Part shown: positions 18,436 to 27,759 of the stretch, piece after piece | Layout of the letters: each line of letters opens with the position of its first letter | Numbering within the stretch: position 1 is the first letter of the stretch | Source: Polystyrenella longa | Lineage (GTDB): Bacteria; Planctomycetota; Planctomycetia; Planctomycetales; Planctomycetaceae | Assembly: GCF_007750395.1 (NCBI RefSeq) | Contig: NZ_CP036281.1 | Coordinates: 2,937,001-3,001,000 of the forward strand | Direction: 5' to 3' | Length of the DNA stretch: 64,000 nucleotides | The notes under the pieces: model-generated | Seen by the model: only the letters and a program-made list of their open reading frames with translations | Told to the model about the DNA's origin: nothing | Databases searched by the model: none | Program-made: the position numbers and the translations under genes

Positions 18436-19734
18436 TCAGCCGGCGATTTCGGTCAGCGTCTCTTCTGCGGCTTTAATCGTGGCATTAATATCCGCGTCCG
18501 TTGCCGGAACGGAGACGAAGTTCGCTTCGAACTGGCTGCACGGTAAGTATTGTCCGCGATTGAGCATGCCCCAGAAGTATTTTGCGAACTGGTCGGTGTC
18601 GCTTTTCATGGCGACATCCATATTGGTCACCTGTTCCGGATTAAAGAAGAGCGTGAACATGCTGCCGACCTGGGCGAGACTATGTTCGAGACCCGCTTTT
18701 TCTGCGGCAGCTTTCAAGCCTGAGGTGAGTCGGGTGGTTTTCTCTTCCAGGGCTGGGTAAGGGTTCGTTTCCTTCAATGTCTTCAATGTCGCGAGACCAC
18801 AGGCGACCGCGATTGGATTTCCAGACAGTGTGCCTGCTTGATAAACAGGGCCGACGGGTGAGATCGAATTCATCACCTCTTTACGACCACCATAAGCTCC
18901 GACGGGCATTCCTCCGCCAATGATTTTGCCGAGGGTCGTCATATCTGGAGTAACTCCGAATCGTTCCTGCGCCCCCCCATAGGCGACGCGGAAGCCGGTC
19001 ATCACTTCGTCGAAGCAAAGAAGTGAACCATGCTTGGTGCAGAGTTCCCGTAATGTTTTCAGAAACTCCATCGATGGCACAACGACGCCCATATTCCCCA
19101 CGACGGGTTCCAGAATAACGCAGGCGATTTTGTCCCCTTCTTTGGCAAACGCAGCCGCGACCTGTTCCGTGTTGTTATAGGTGAGGACGAGAGTGTCTTT
19201 TGTGCAACCTTTGGGGACGCCCGGACTGGAGGGGTTACCGTGTGTCAGTGCGCCACTTCCCGCCTGAACCAGCAGGCTGTCGACATGACCGTGGTAACAA
19301 CCAGCGAATTTGACGACGACATCCCGGCCCGTATGACCGCGCATCAGGCGGATGGCGGACATCGTCGCTTCCGTTCCTGAATTGACCATACGGACCGATT
19401 CCAGAGAAGGAACCGCTTCACAGAGCAACTCAGCGATCTCGGTTTCGGCGACAGTGGGAGCACCAAAGCTGGTACCACGTGTCAGGGCATCATCCAACGC
19501 GGCGCGTACTGCCGGATGTTGGTGTCCCAGAATATGCGGTCCCCATGAACCGATGTAGTCGGTGTATTCATTCCCGTCGATGTCGTACAGCTTGGCACCG
19601 TCGCCTCGATCGATCAGAACCGGTTCTCCACCGACTCCTCCGAAAGCGCGAGCGGGACTGTTTACCCCTCCCGGAATAAATTGACAGGCACGGGCAAATT
19701 CATCATGAGAATGGGAATAAGTACGGTTGGTCAT
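18436..19734 (-). CDS. hemL: Glutamate-1-semialdehyde 2,1-aminomutase
   Basis: 432 residues, the normal length. It is a PLP class III aminotransferase-fold enzyme that converts glutamate-1-semialdehyde to 5-aminolevulinate, the entry to heme synthesis by the C5 route. The pyridoxal lysine is K270 in TTLGKIIGGGMPVGAYGG. Other signatures are PGGVNSPARAFGGVGG at the N-terminus, VNSGTEATMSAIRL and CFDEVMTGFRV. No other tetrapyrrole gene is adjacent, but hemQ lies in the same window at about 45 kb. Confidence 0.97.
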   Translation of the reverse strand: MTNRTYSHSHDEFARACQFIPGGVNSPARAFGGVGGEPVLIDRGDGAKLYDIDGNEYTDYIGSWGPHILGHQHPAVRAALDDALTRGTSFGAPTVAETEIAELLCEAVPSLESVRMVNSGTEATMSAIRLMRGHTGRDVVVKFAGCYHGHVDSLLVQAGSGALTHGNPSSPGVPKGCTKDTLVLTYNNTEQVAAAFAKEGDKIACVILEPVVGNMGVVVPSMEFLKTLRELCTKHGSLLCFDEVMTGFRVAYGGAQERFGVTPDMTTLGKIIGGGMPVGAYGGRKEVMNSISPVGPVYQAGTLSGNPIAVACGLATLKTLKETNPYPALEEKTTRLTSGLKAAAEKAGLEHSLAQVGSMFTLFFNPEQVTNMDVAMKSDTDQFAKYFWGMLNRGQYLPCSQFEANFVSVPATDADINATIKAAEETLTEIAG

Positions 19735-19888
19735 GGTCTTCCATCAAGCGGTAGGAGAACAACGGCAGATCAGCCAGTCCGCCTGAGGCGAACTAGCTAC
19801 GTCTCCTGTTGTTATGACCGATCCGCGACGGACCTGCAAGGGTAGCGGTATCAACGAGTTGTTGATTCAACCCGTCGTATTACTTCAT

Positions 19889-21064
19889 CTATTCCGCAAA
19901 CTTTTCACCGGGAAGCACGTCGATCTTAATTGGAATTTCCAGCATGGGCCATTCCGGATCGTTGAGTTGTAGTTTCACCATTTCGCGGTAAGTCTTGGCT
20001 CCTTCAGGAGGAGTCAGCGTGACTTTCACAGGATGAACTTGTTTTCCAGCTTCATCCACTTCCGGTTTTTGCAATTCGACCTTGATCCAGTCCACGGAGG
20101 CACTGATGTCGGTGATCGTGTAGGCATACTGCGGAAGAGAGACTAAGTACCCAATATTCTCTTTAGGGGCATCGCCTTCCTCGTCGCTCTCTTTCTGACC
20201 GGGTAGGATTTTGAAATGCAGCGAGTCTCGTTGTGCAATAAATGGTTTCGGTTTTCCCTGGACTCCATCGATAACAACTGGAATCCAGATGCGGGGGTGG
20301 TCCGGGTCATCAGTAGTAACTTCGACCGTTCCTTTTACTCGATCATTTGGAATTTGATCCGTCGTCTTAATGACAATTTCTTGTCGTTTAATTCCGTCGA
20401 ATTCCGTTTCGCCCAACTCTGCAGTAAACCAGTCTGAATTGACTCGCATCGATACAATCTTCAGATCGTTACCCCGGTGATCCGCGATCCATGCTGAAGA
20501 TTTGATTTCTTCTGCTTTGTTCTGGGTAATGTGAACGACTTCCGGTTCAATCACAATTTTTTTCTCGGGCAACGTGACGTTAAAGTGCAACGTCTCTTTA
20601 CGCGAAATGACATCTTCGTACTTTACTTCGATATCAAACTCGTGTCTTCCCGGTTGCTTGCTGGTTCCGTCAATCGACGCGAGAATATAATAGGCGGCTC
20701 CCGGAGCGAGAGCGAAACCCTGATAGTTTTTAACCTCATCTTCTTGAGTCAGTTGATGAACTTTTTTGAGCTGTGGTCCTGCTTTGAAAAATTGAATGCT
20801 AACGCATTCGCAGTCGGGGGAGACACTCTCCATTCGTACTTCTTCCGAAGATTTGTTTACGAATGCGTAATAAACCCACGGTCGGTCTTTATGAGTTAAT
20901 TCTCTGCGTTCGGCGGCGTACTGTTCAAAGACGAGAGCCGGTCGAGGCGTTCCCTCGGGGCACTGCTGCGGAGTGACTCCATTCACATGGGCCACCATGC
21001 AGAAAAAGACTGGGATCAATGTTATCCCAAATAGCCATCCGGGAGTGGTCTTGTGAGAGCTCAT
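19889..21064 (-). CDS. Secreted DUF1573 protein
   Basis: 391 residues with a signal peptide ending near VNG. After it come two Ig-like beta-sandwich units of the DUF1573 type: a DRPWVYYAFVNKSSEEVRM strand pair followed by VSPDCECVSIQF, and later a VEVTTDDPDHPRIWIPV strand, the pattern commonly seen in planctomycete exported proteins. The domain has been linked to cell-surface or periplasmic scaffolding, but no activity is known. It lies alone, 154 bp upstream (on its strand) of hemL. Confidence 0.82.
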   Translation of the reverse strand: MSSHKTTPGWLFGITLIPVFFCMVAHVNGVTPQQCPEGTPRPALVFEQYAAERRELTHKDRPWVYYAFVNKSSEEVRMESVSPDCECVSIQFFKAGPQLKKVHQLTQEDEVKNYQGFALAPGAAYYILASIDGTSKQPGRHEFDIEVKYEDVISRKETLHFNVTLPEKKIVIEPEVVHITQNKAEEIKSSAWIADHRGNDLKIVSMRVNSDWFTAELGETEFDGIKRQEIVIKTTDQIPNDRVKGTVEVTTDDPDHPRIWIPVVIDGVQGKPKPFIAQRDSLHFKILPGQKESDEEGDAPKENIGYLVSLPQYAYTITDISASVDWIKVELQKPEVDEAGKQVHPVKVTLTPPEGAKTYREMVKLQLNDPEWPMLEIPIKIDVLPGEKFAE

Positions 21065-21401
21065 TAGGACGGTTCCTTCCGTCGATCGGTTTTTCTATGG
21101 GAATGCCAGTGGTAAAACTGGTATATCTGAATGTTCGTTTGGGTTCCGCTCTTCTATGGCCACTCAAAGGGCTCAATGGCTTTTTAATAATCAGTGGCTC
21201 TTTAATAAACGGCCCCGATGCATTGCACCGGTCTTCGTTAAAATCTTCTGTACCAGAGAATTACAGCGGGAAACCCAAGATTTTTGTAGCAGAATCACAA
21301 AATTGCTACAACAGGAATGTTTTGCAGGGAAGATGTACGAACGGTCAATGGTGTCTTCCCAATAGTCTGTTCACGAATTCACCTGCGGAAAATCGGACAA
21401 G
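21065..21401. other. 337-bp gap with an 18-bp imperfect tandem repeat
   Basis: The gap lies between divergent genes. The 18-mer TGGCTTTTTAATAATCAG at 21177 is followed directly by TGGCTCTTTAATAAACGG (15 of 18 bases equal). No gene or terminator was recognised. Confidence 0.35.
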
Positions 21402-22361
21402 ATGATGGGATTAAGTCTCGATAAATATATCGATTTTCTAGAAAAGCAGAATCGGAACTGGCCGAAAGCTCCCCCTCGGAAGCCGGTCAAAGCAAAACCA
21501 ATGCTGCGCGTTCTTCCCGGTATTCGAGCGGTTTGCTGGGAAAACTACGGTACTCTAATTCGGATTGCCGATGGCGAACTAGGGCATCGAACAATTCATC
21601 CCATGCCGTTGCAGGTCGCGCTGGGAAAAACGATCCAACAGTACAATATGTGGAATAGTATGGTTCGTAAACCGGGAGAACCTTGGGAAGTCCTGCTCCC
21701 GCAATATGAAAAGCTGCTTGAAGAGCAACAGATGATGGGCGTTCGGAAAGGGGATGTCCCCGAAACGGATTCTGCGGTCGTTTGGAAGAAAATTCTGGAA
21801 CGACTGGTGGAACGCGATTATCAGTATGACGTGCGGTTGATGGGGGAGCTGGACGAATTTAGCGAAAAGGTCGCCTATTTCTTTCACGCTTGTCTACAGG
21901 GGGTTGAAGCCGAGTCTGAGGCCAGCGATATTATCGAATCGATCCACAATGCCGGTATGCCGCAAGGATTAGCCGACAATGGTCAGAAGTTTACATTCGC
22001 TCAAACATTGCGACAGTTCCGCCGTCAAGGTAGACTAAATTCTCCTGAAAAGGTACTTTCTCGTTCTCTATCGGTGTTTTCCATCGATCTGGGCATACGG
22101 GCCACATCAGCCAATTTCTTTAAGCAGGTGGCTGAACGCTTCTCCAATGCGGGAATTTCCCCTCATGAAGTGGTGTATATCGGCTCCAAATTGCAGGATC
22201 GGTTGGCACTGGCAAGACAAACAGGATTTCGTACGGTGCTCTATGCTGGCGATGTAGGCAGTTTACAAGCGACGAATGAAGGATTGCGTGACCCGCAAAC
22301 CAAACCGGATTGCCTGATCACCGATTTGATACAGATGAAACAGGTCCTTGGCCTGAACTAA
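21402..22361 (+). CDS. HAD-like protein with degenerate nucleophile
   Basis: 319 residues. A 35-residue basic, proline-rich N-terminal extension precedes a haloacid-dehalogenase-like fold. The first motif reads RAVCWENYGTL (residues 42-52), aligning with the dehalogenase FDAYGTL, but the nucleophilic aspartate is replaced by Glu47. A helical cap follows, then ADNGQKFT (motif II), a long insert, and SPHEVVYIGSKLQDRLALARQTGFRTVLY as motif III/IV, where the usual GD is GS. Both catalytic acid positions are therefore changed, so classical phosphatase activity is doubtful. It starts a rightward run with the FabZ-like gene and trmB. Confidence 0.7.
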   Translation: MMGLSLDKYIDFLEKQNRNWPKAPPRKPVKAKPMLRVLPGIRAVCWENYGTLIRIADGELGHRTIHPMPLQVALGKTIQQYNMWNSMVRKPGEPWEVLLPQYEKLLEEQQMMGVRKGDVPETDSAVVWKKILERLVERDYQYDVRLMGELDEFSEKVAYFFHACLQGVEAESEASDIIESIHNAGMPQGLADNGQKFTFAQTLRQFRRQGRLNSPEKVLSRSLSVFSIDLGIRATSANFFKQVAERFSNAGISPHEVVYIGSKLQDRLALARQTGFRTVLYAGDVGSLQATNEGLRDPQTKPDCLITDLIQMKQVLGLN

Positions 22362-22451
22362 TCAACGCGTTCTTGAATATCTCAACGACAATTCGATGAC
22401 TGGACTCGTCAATGATTGACCGGTCTACTGGCAAACAGAGGGACTCTTCGC

Positions 22452-22955
22452 ATGCCGCCGCGTGCCTTATACGACATTGAAAACTTCAACTACGATAAGC
22501 CACTGTTTGACCTGCAGGCCATCCGCAGGGTCAATCCACAGCGTCACGAAATGGAACAATTGACTGGCATTGTCTATGTCGATGAAGAGAACCATGGCGT
22601 CGTTGGGTTTAAAGATGTCACCGACAAAGAATTCTGGACGACCGGCCATATGCCCGGCTTTCCCCTGATGCCCGGAGTCATTCTCTGCGAAGCAGCCGCT
22701 CAGCTTGCCGGCTTTTACGCTCAGAAATATGGACTTCTTGGAGGGGACTACGTTGGCTTCGGTGGAATGAATGAAGTTCGATTCCGGTCGCCTGTGCTCC
22801 CCAACTGCCGCTTGGTGATCGCCGCTCGCGCTGGAAAGATACGTGCCAATCGGCGTGCGGAGTTTGAATTCCAGGGGTTCGTCAACAAGAAGATGGTATT
22901 CAGTGGCTCGATGATCGGTGTTCCAATTAATCGTGAACACGAAATTACCAAGTAG
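22452..22955 (+). CDS. FabZ-like 3-hydroxyacyl-ACP dehydratase (hotdog fold)
   Basis: 167 residues from ATG 22452, which has GAGGGA upstream. The catalytic block is HMPGFPLMPGVILCEAAAQ: His66 and Glu80 match the FabZ/FabA His-Glu dyad. It would remove water from 3-hydroxyacyl-ACP in fatty acid elongation, or perform the same step on a specialised acyl chain. The N-terminus is longer than in E. coli FabZ and the protein diverges from the standard FabZ pattern after GFGGMNEVRF, so it may be a second, lineage-specific dehydratase. It starts 90 bp after the HAD-like gene. Confidence 0.85.
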   Translation: MPPRALYDIENFNYDKPLFDLQAIRRVNPQRHEMEQLTGIVYVDEENHGVVGFKDVTDKEFWTTGHMPGFPLMPGVILCEAAAQLAGFYAQKYGLLGGDYVGFGGMNEVRFRSPVLPNCRLVIAARAGKIRANRRAEFEFQGFVNKKMVFSGSMIGVPINREHEITK

Positions 22956-23056
22956 CCTTGTTGTCAGCTATTCCTCACTCGACTCGCCCGTCCGCCAAGT
23001 GTATGAATGCGTATTCGCTTTTCTGCCTATCAACTCGAAAATCTACGTTTGAAATC

Positions 23057-23686
23057 ATGTCTCGCTCTGTTATTCACGATTTGAAGCCTCATTTCCTGGC
23101 GATTGATGAACTTCCGGAACAGCTCGACTGGCAGGAATACTTTGGGAATGATCAACCTGTAGAACTCGACATCGGTTGTGGACGGGGATTATTCGTCTTT
23201 CGAGCGACCGAAGAAAACCCCGATCGAAATTACGTAGGTGTTGAGCTCGACTTCAAAAAAGGTCGACACGGTGCGCTACGATTAAACAAGCTTAATCGAC
23301 CTAACGGACGCATTTGGGGAGGCGACGCCAATCGGGTTCTCGACAAAATTGTCCGCCCTCATTCCATCGCTGCTGTGCATGTTTATTTTCCAGATCCCTG
23401 GTGGAAAACACGCCATCGTCGCCGGCGAATTTTCACGAATGAGTTTGTGAATCGGGTCGTGAATGTATTGGAGCCCGAAGGCTATTTGCACTTCTGGACC
23501 GACGTGGCTCCCTACTGGGAAGTCGCCTCCGCACTGATGACTCATGACGCTCGATTCGTCTTCTGCGGGACTCCCGAGGAGAAAGAACCGGAACACGATA
23601 TGGACTACCGGACAAGCTTCGAACGTAAGAAGCGAAAGATTGGCAGCACCATCCATCGTGGGCTCTGGCGGCTCAAACCTGAGTGA
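23057..23686 (+). CDS. trmB: tRNA (guanine-N7-)-methyltransferase
   Basis: 209 residues from ATG 23057, giving the typical TrmB length. The S-adenosylmethionine site is ELDIGCGRGLFVFRATEENP, followed by NYVGVEL. The hallmark AVHVYFPDPWWKTRHRRRR contains the PDPWxKxRHxKRR catalytic motif. It methylates N7 of G46 in the variable loop of tRNAs. A 33-codon upstream extension is possible but not conserved. It follows the FabZ-like gene by about 100 bp. Confidence 0.96.
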   Translation: MSRSVIHDLKPHFLAIDELPEQLDWQEYFGNDQPVELDIGCGRGLFVFRATEENPDRNYVGVELDFKKGRHGALRLNKLNRPNGRIWGGDANRVLDKIVRPHSIAAVHVYFPDPWWKTRHRRRRIFTNEFVNRVVNVLEPEGYLHFWTDVAPYWEVASALMTHDARFVFCGTPEEKEPEHDMDYRTSFERKKRKIGSTIHRGLWRLKPE

Positions 23687-24029
23687 GTTCCGGAAGTGGC
23701 AATTTCAATATGCCAAATATTCGGGCGAACTCTTCGGAGCAGGTGAGCTTCGTGTAGTGATCACATGGTCATCGTAATGTGTCGCGTTTTGTCAACAGAC
23801 CCGAATTTCTCAATCGTAGCTGCTCATTAAGTCTTCGGAAATGATGAATTGCACCAGTGTTAACTTGCGTTGACTGTGCCGAACAGGCAAACTGAAGTGC
23901 GCAGTAATACATGCACGGACTCCAGTGGAAGCTAATTCCTCTTTCTGACATGTTTGACCTGAAGACTGCGAATGCCGATTGTTTTTGAATTCGTATTACC
24001 CCCTTTGCGGGTACCAGTTGGAGTAGAGA
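23687..24029. other. 343-bp gap, no gene recognised
   Basis: This lies between trmB and the DUF1080 gene. Short frames exist on both strands but lack motifs. A GGAG site just before 24030 belongs to the next gene. Confidence 0.4.
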
Positions 24030-25124
24030 ATGTTGTCTGACCGAATGACCGTACGATTTCTGTTGTGCCTGACTTTCGCAACCCTCATTTGCGGTAGTCC
24101 TCTTGCTGAGGCGCAGGAATCGAAAGATCGAACCAAATACGCGATTACCGAAATCAAAAATGCGGGTTCCGATCTCTTCTTCCAGGGTGAGTACACTGGA
24201 AACATCACGACGACTCTCGCCCAGACACATTACGAAAATTACGGTCTCCAGGTGATCTCGCTCGGCGATGGTCTCTTTGAAGGCCTGCTCTATGTCGGCG
24301 GACTGCCCGGCTCGGGTTGGAATGGTGTCAATCGCACACTGCTTCAGGGCCGAAAAATCGCGGGCACTGTTCAACTGGCAGGAGCAGCAGCCGAAGTCCA
24401 AATCATCAAGAATCAATACGCACTTGTATCATGGCATGGTTACCCGGCCACAGGTTACCTGTCTAAAGTCGACCGATTCAGCCCCACACTTGGTGCAGAA
24501 CCGATGCCAGGAGCTTTGATACTTTTCAACGGCGAAGACAATGGTCAATTGGCTGAACCTCAAATCACTGAAGAGGGTTTGCTGATGGAAGGCACAGAAA
24601 CGACCGGCGTGTTTGAAGACTTCTACTTGCACATCGAATTCAAACTTCCTTACATGCCTTATGCACGCGGACAGGCACGAGCAAACAGCGGTGTCTATAT
24701 TCAGAGCCGTTATGAAGTCCAGATTCTCGATTCATTCGGCCGTATTCCCGAATTCAATTTCTGTGGTGCCTTGTACCGTCAGAAAACGCCAGACATCAAC
24801 ATGTGTCTGCCTCCCCTGCTCTGGCAAACCTACGATATGCGATTTAAACACGCGAAGTTCGACGTCACGGGGAACAAGATCAGTGATGCCAACTTAACCG
24901 TCTGGCACAATGGAATCAAAATTCAGGACAACGTTAGTATTGAAACGAAAACAGGTTCTGGCCAGCTCGAAGGCAACTTCCCTCTGCCGACCAAATTTCA
25001 GGATCACAGTGATCCCGTTCGTTTCCGCAACATGTGGATCGTCGACTACTCTCCCTATCTTCCGGAACCACTGGAAGACGCACCGCAACTGGAACAGGTT
25101 TCTGTTTCTAAACAGCAACCATAA
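24030..25124 (+). CDS. Secreted DUF1080 (3-keto-disaccharide hydrolase-type) protein
   Basis: 364 residues with a signal peptide ending near AEAQE. GGAG lies 7 bp before the ATG. Residues 1-155 hold a small beta-rich region with GQYT-like repeats (FFQGEYTGNI, YENYGLQVISLGDG). From about residue 160 the DUF1080 jelly-roll lectin-like fold begins with GALILFNGEDNGQL and continues through FEDFYLHIEFKLPYMP, NSGVYIQSRYEVQILDS and FQDHSDPVRFRNMWIV. The family includes glycoside 3-keto hydrolases and many carbohydrate-binding planctomycete proteins. The protein probably acts on sugars outside the cytoplasm. A shared terminator hairpin lies 20 bp downstream. Confidence 0.88.
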   Translation: MLSDRMTVRFLLCLTFATLICGSPLAEAQESKDRTKYAITEIKNAGSDLFFQGEYTGNITTTLAQTHYENYGLQVISLGDGLFEGLLYVGGLPGSGWNGVNRTLLQGRKIAGTVQLAGAAAEVQIIKNQYALVSWHGYPATGYLSKVDRFSPTLGAEPMPGALILFNGEDNGQLAEPQITEEGLLMEGTETTGVFEDFYLHIEFKLPYMPYARGQARANSGVYIQSRYEVQILDSFGRIPEFNFCGALYRQKTPDINMCLPPLLWQTYDMRFKHAKFDVTGNKISDANLTVWHNGIKIQDNVSIETKTGSGQLEGNFPLPTKFQDHSDPVRFRNMWIVDYSPYLPEPLEDAPQLEQVSVSKQQP

Positions 25125-25143
25125 TGTGAGCTGAACACACTGA

Positions 25144-25184
25144 AAAAGGTGGCGTCCCCAAATGGTTGAGGGACGCCCCGTTTA
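25144..25184. terminator. Bidirectional rho-independent terminator
   Basis: Perfect arms GGCGTCCC (25151-25158) and GGGACGCC (25170-25177) enclose an 11-base loop. On the minus strand the hairpin is followed by ACCTTTTTC, on the plus strand by a weaker CCGTTTAAT. It lies between the convergent DUF1080 and thioredoxin/TPR genes and can end both. Confidence 0.8.
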
Positions 25185-25193
25185 ATACAGTGA

Positions 25194-26060
25194 TTAATAC
25201 AGTAAAGTCGCCAGCTTGCGGCGATAAGTGCTCACTAGCTCAGAGCTGGGGCCAGCCATATCGAACAGCTTAATTAGTGTTTCTTTGGCCGTGGTTGCGG
25301 CGTCGCTCGATTTGTCTCTGGAAATAATAGTCAGACAAATCTCAAAGGCTTCTTCCAGTTTTCCAGCAACGGCCAGAGCGTCGGCGAGTTTGATTTGTAA
25401 ATCAATGTTGTCCGGATTCGCCTCAGCAGCAGCCCGGGCTTCGACCAGATCGCCTGCTTCTTCCGCGTTTTCACGCACGTCCAGTTCATTTTGAACCTGT
25501 TGTGCTTCGGGTTCCATAAACCCTCGGGCAGTCAGTTCATCAAGGTACTTACGAGCTTCGTCGAGTCTATTCTGGTCGACAAGTACTCGCGAGAGTGCGA
25601 TTTTTGCCTGATGGAATTCCGGTTCGAGATCGAGTGCCGCACGAAACTTTTCAATTGCAGTGGATGGTTCGACGACTTCGTAGTTTTCCCCTTCGCGAAA
25701 GAGGTCCTCTGCAGGTGAAGGCAGAAAACCAGCGATCCATTCCCGGATCTGTTCTTCAGTCATCAAACCTGCAAACTGATCAACAGGTTGCCCCTCTTTG
25801 AAAGCAACCACGAAGGGAATCGATTGCACACGAAACGAAGCTGCCAATTGCTCCTGCGCTTCCGTGTCGACCTTAACCAATAGGAACTTGCCGTTGTACT
25901 CGGCTGCCAGCTTTTCCAGGATGGGGGCCAATTGCTTGCATGGACCACACCAGCCCGCCCAGAAGTCGATGACGACCGGCCGGTCGAAAGAGCCTTCCAA
26001 GACAAGTTGTTGAAAATTCTCGATTGTTCCGTCGATGACCCAACTGTTTTCAGCAGACAT
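25194..26060 (-). CDS. Thioredoxin-TPR protein, CnoX/YbbN-like co-chaperone
   Basis: 288 residues from ATG 26060 (MSAENSWVID). Residues 10-115 are a thioredoxin domain with active site W37-C38-G-P-C41 and the cis-proline segment QSIPFVVAF. Residues 125-285 are TPR-like helical repeats. This architecture is that of YbbN/CnoX, a redox-active holdase that works with GroEL/DnaK under oxidative stress. E. coli CnoX has an inactive SXXC, while an intact CGPC, as here, suggests real thiol-oxidoreductase activity, as reported for some other bacterial homologues. It is monocistronic. Confidence 0.87.
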   Translation of the reverse strand: MSAENSWVIDGTIENFQQLVLEGSFDRPVVIDFWAGWCGPCKQLAPILEKLAAEYNGKFLLVKVDTEAQEQLAASFRVQSIPFVVAFKEGQPVDQFAGLMTEEQIREWIAGFLPSPAEDLFREGENYEVVEPSTAIEKFRAALDLEPEFHQAKIALSRVLVDQNRLDEARKYLDELTARGFMEPEAQQVQNELDVRENAEEAGDLVEARAAAEANPDNIDLQIKLADALAVAGKLEEAFEICLTIISRDKSSDAATTAKETLIKLFDMAGPSSELVSTYRRKLATLLY

Positions 26061-26230
26061 TAAAGCACCCGTTGTTTCTCTTCTGCGATTTTGTACCACC
26101 CGCACGAAATGGGCGGAGATTACCCTTAATTTAGTTCTATGCTTCCATCTGACATAGGAACCCGCAAGGGATTATCTCGCTTTCCAGTAGAATCGCCGAA
26201 CGAGGCACGCTATGCCGTTGAACAACCCGA

Positions 26231-26731
26231 TCACATTGAGTTCTCAAGCCGCTTTTCGTAGATCGCCCATTGTCCGAAGTTTTCTTCGACTTCTATCTGC
26301 AATGTATGAATTCCAGTCTCGGTTCTAATATGAAGCCGATCCACTAATTCAGATGCGATCCAAGAGGCGAGTAATTCAGCTGTCGTATTGGCGATGTCCA
26401 ACAACAGACAATCTTCGGTGGGAAATACCCATCGTTTTTCTTCAAACCGAGCGATCACTTCGTTGTCATTCTGTTCTACGGAGATTGTGGGGTGGAGTGT
26501 CGGTAACAACACTCGGTGATCGAGCTCATTGACGATCTCCTGTAATCCATCTCGCAGTGCGATAAAATCGTAGACATAAGAATTCTCATCAAGGTTGCCG
26601 CTGACCTCCACTGCGACTCGCCAGTTGTGGCCATGCAGGCGCTCGCAGATGTTGCCATTGAAAGTAATAAAGTGAGCCGCGCTGAAAACGAGGTGGTCCT
26701 TGGTAACGCGAACACGATAGCTGTCTGACAT
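26231..26731 (-). CDS. 6-pyruvoyl-tetrahydropterin synthase / QueD family enzyme
   Basis: 166 residues, one T-fold domain. Zinc ligands are His20 (FSAAHF) and His33/His35 in CERLHGHNW, with Cys29 as catalytic thiol. HxxxTxxLAEW-like helices (IANTTAELLASWIASEL) follow, then TGIHTLQIEVEE with the substrate-binding glutamate. The reaction would act on 7,8-dihydroneopterin triphosphate, giving 6-carboxytetrahydropterin (queuosine route) or a pyruvoyl or hydroxymethyl pterin. The neighbouring CitG-like gene, 93 bp upstream on the same strand, points to a pterin cofactor, perhaps tetrahydromethanopterin, rather than queuosine. Confidence 0.88.
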   Translation of the reverse strand: MSDSYRVRVTKDHLVFSAAHFITFNGNICERLHGHNWRVAVEVSGNLDENSYVYDFIALRDGLQEIVNELDHRVLLPTLHPTISVEQNDNEVIARFEEKRWVFPTEDCLLLDIANTTAELLASWIASELVDRLHIRTETGIHTLQIEVEENFGQWAIYEKRLENSM

Positions 26732-26824
26732 TCCTGAATCCTTAACACGAAAACGGAGTGCGTCTTCGCTGCTTCTTTAGATTGGCTTTAACGACTTAAT
26801 GCGTCCAATGACCGCCTACGTGAA

Positions 26825-27709
26825 CTAGAGTGAATAACGAAACTGAAACGGAGAGTCGATTATCTTCTCGCGTAACCCGGCGAACAATGCTGCCGCGACT
26901 AGATCGGCTGTTGTGCCGGGGTTCCGCCGGTTTCCATCTTCACGCAACCAGCGATCAAACTGAGTAAATAGCTCGCGAGACGTTTCCGTCGCTGGCCAGC
27001 CCGTATTCAGAACATCGTCCGCACGCTGGGAAACCTCTTGCGCAGTTTCCATATTCGTTTTACGAACAATTAAACTGTCCGGATTTTCCGCAAGAATCTT
27101 GAGGAATAAAGTCTGTATGATTTCCTCCCACTTGGAGGAGAACTCATCCGCTCGCTCTTCCAGTAGGGGGAAACAGAAATCAAATATCAACTCGAAATGA
27201 GACGCGTACTGAGCCGCTATGAGGTCCCGGTCAGCCGCCAGCTTCATGATTTCGAGCAACGTCTTCGTTGGTTTCTCCGTTAAATCCTGTGACGAAACCT
27301 TTCCCATGCCTCCCGGTTGAACCAGATTGATCGCCTGATAAACGCGGACAGCGTCTTCGACAGTCGTGTGACTTAGCACGGAAGCAATTCCCTCCTGCAA
27401 CGGAGTCGCCATTGGTACGGCTGCCAGCGGAGCTATCAAAAGGACCATTCCCAAATTAGTGTTCTTGCCGACGGAACTGTGAGTGGCGACTAATGCCGCT
27501 TCGATGATTAATCCGAGTCCCATCATCGACGCCTTAGCCAGAACGGGAGCCGTTTGATTGGCCGATTTGACGAAGTCCTCAAAACACATATTTTCGAAAT
27601 CGGCTTCTGCGTGTACGTTACCCGGTTTCCGGGCGGTCGCTTCCAGCAGACAGGCGGTACGAATCGCCTCCATGAGAAAAGTTTCATCAGCAATGCTGAG
27701 TGGTTGCAT
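26825..27709 (-). CDS. Triphosphoribosyl-dephospho-CoA synthase-like (CitG/MdcB family) protein
   Basis: 294 residues, all-alpha. The family signature is near the start: ACLLEATARKPGNVHAEADF matches the KPGNV segment of CitG/MdcB, and GKNTNLGMVLLIAPLAAV the second nucleotide-binding block. True CitG makes the prosthetic group of citrate lyase, but no citrate or malonate lyase genes are here. Homologues (COG1767) occur beside tetrahydromethanopterin genes in methylotrophs and planctomycetes, as I recall, and the PTPS-like gene directly downstream fits that. The exact reaction is unknown. Confidence 0.8.
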   Translation of the reverse strand: MQPLSIADETFLMEAIRTACLLEATARKPGNVHAEADFENMCFEDFVKSANQTAPVLAKASMMGLGLIIEAALVATHSSVGKNTNLGMVLLIAPLAAVPMATPLQEGIASVLSHTTVEDAVRVYQAINLVQPGGMGKVSSQDLTEKPTKTLLEIMKLAADRDLIAAQYASHFELIFDFCFPLLEERADEFSSKWEEIIQTLFLKILAENPDSLIVRKTNMETAQEVSQRADDVLNTGWPATETSRELFTQFDRWLREDGNRRNPGTTADLVAAALFAGLREKIIDSPFQFRYSL

Positions 27710-27759
27710 TCGTATTCCTGCATTGCCGGAGGGAAGTCGGGCGTACTCGCTTTACAGTG

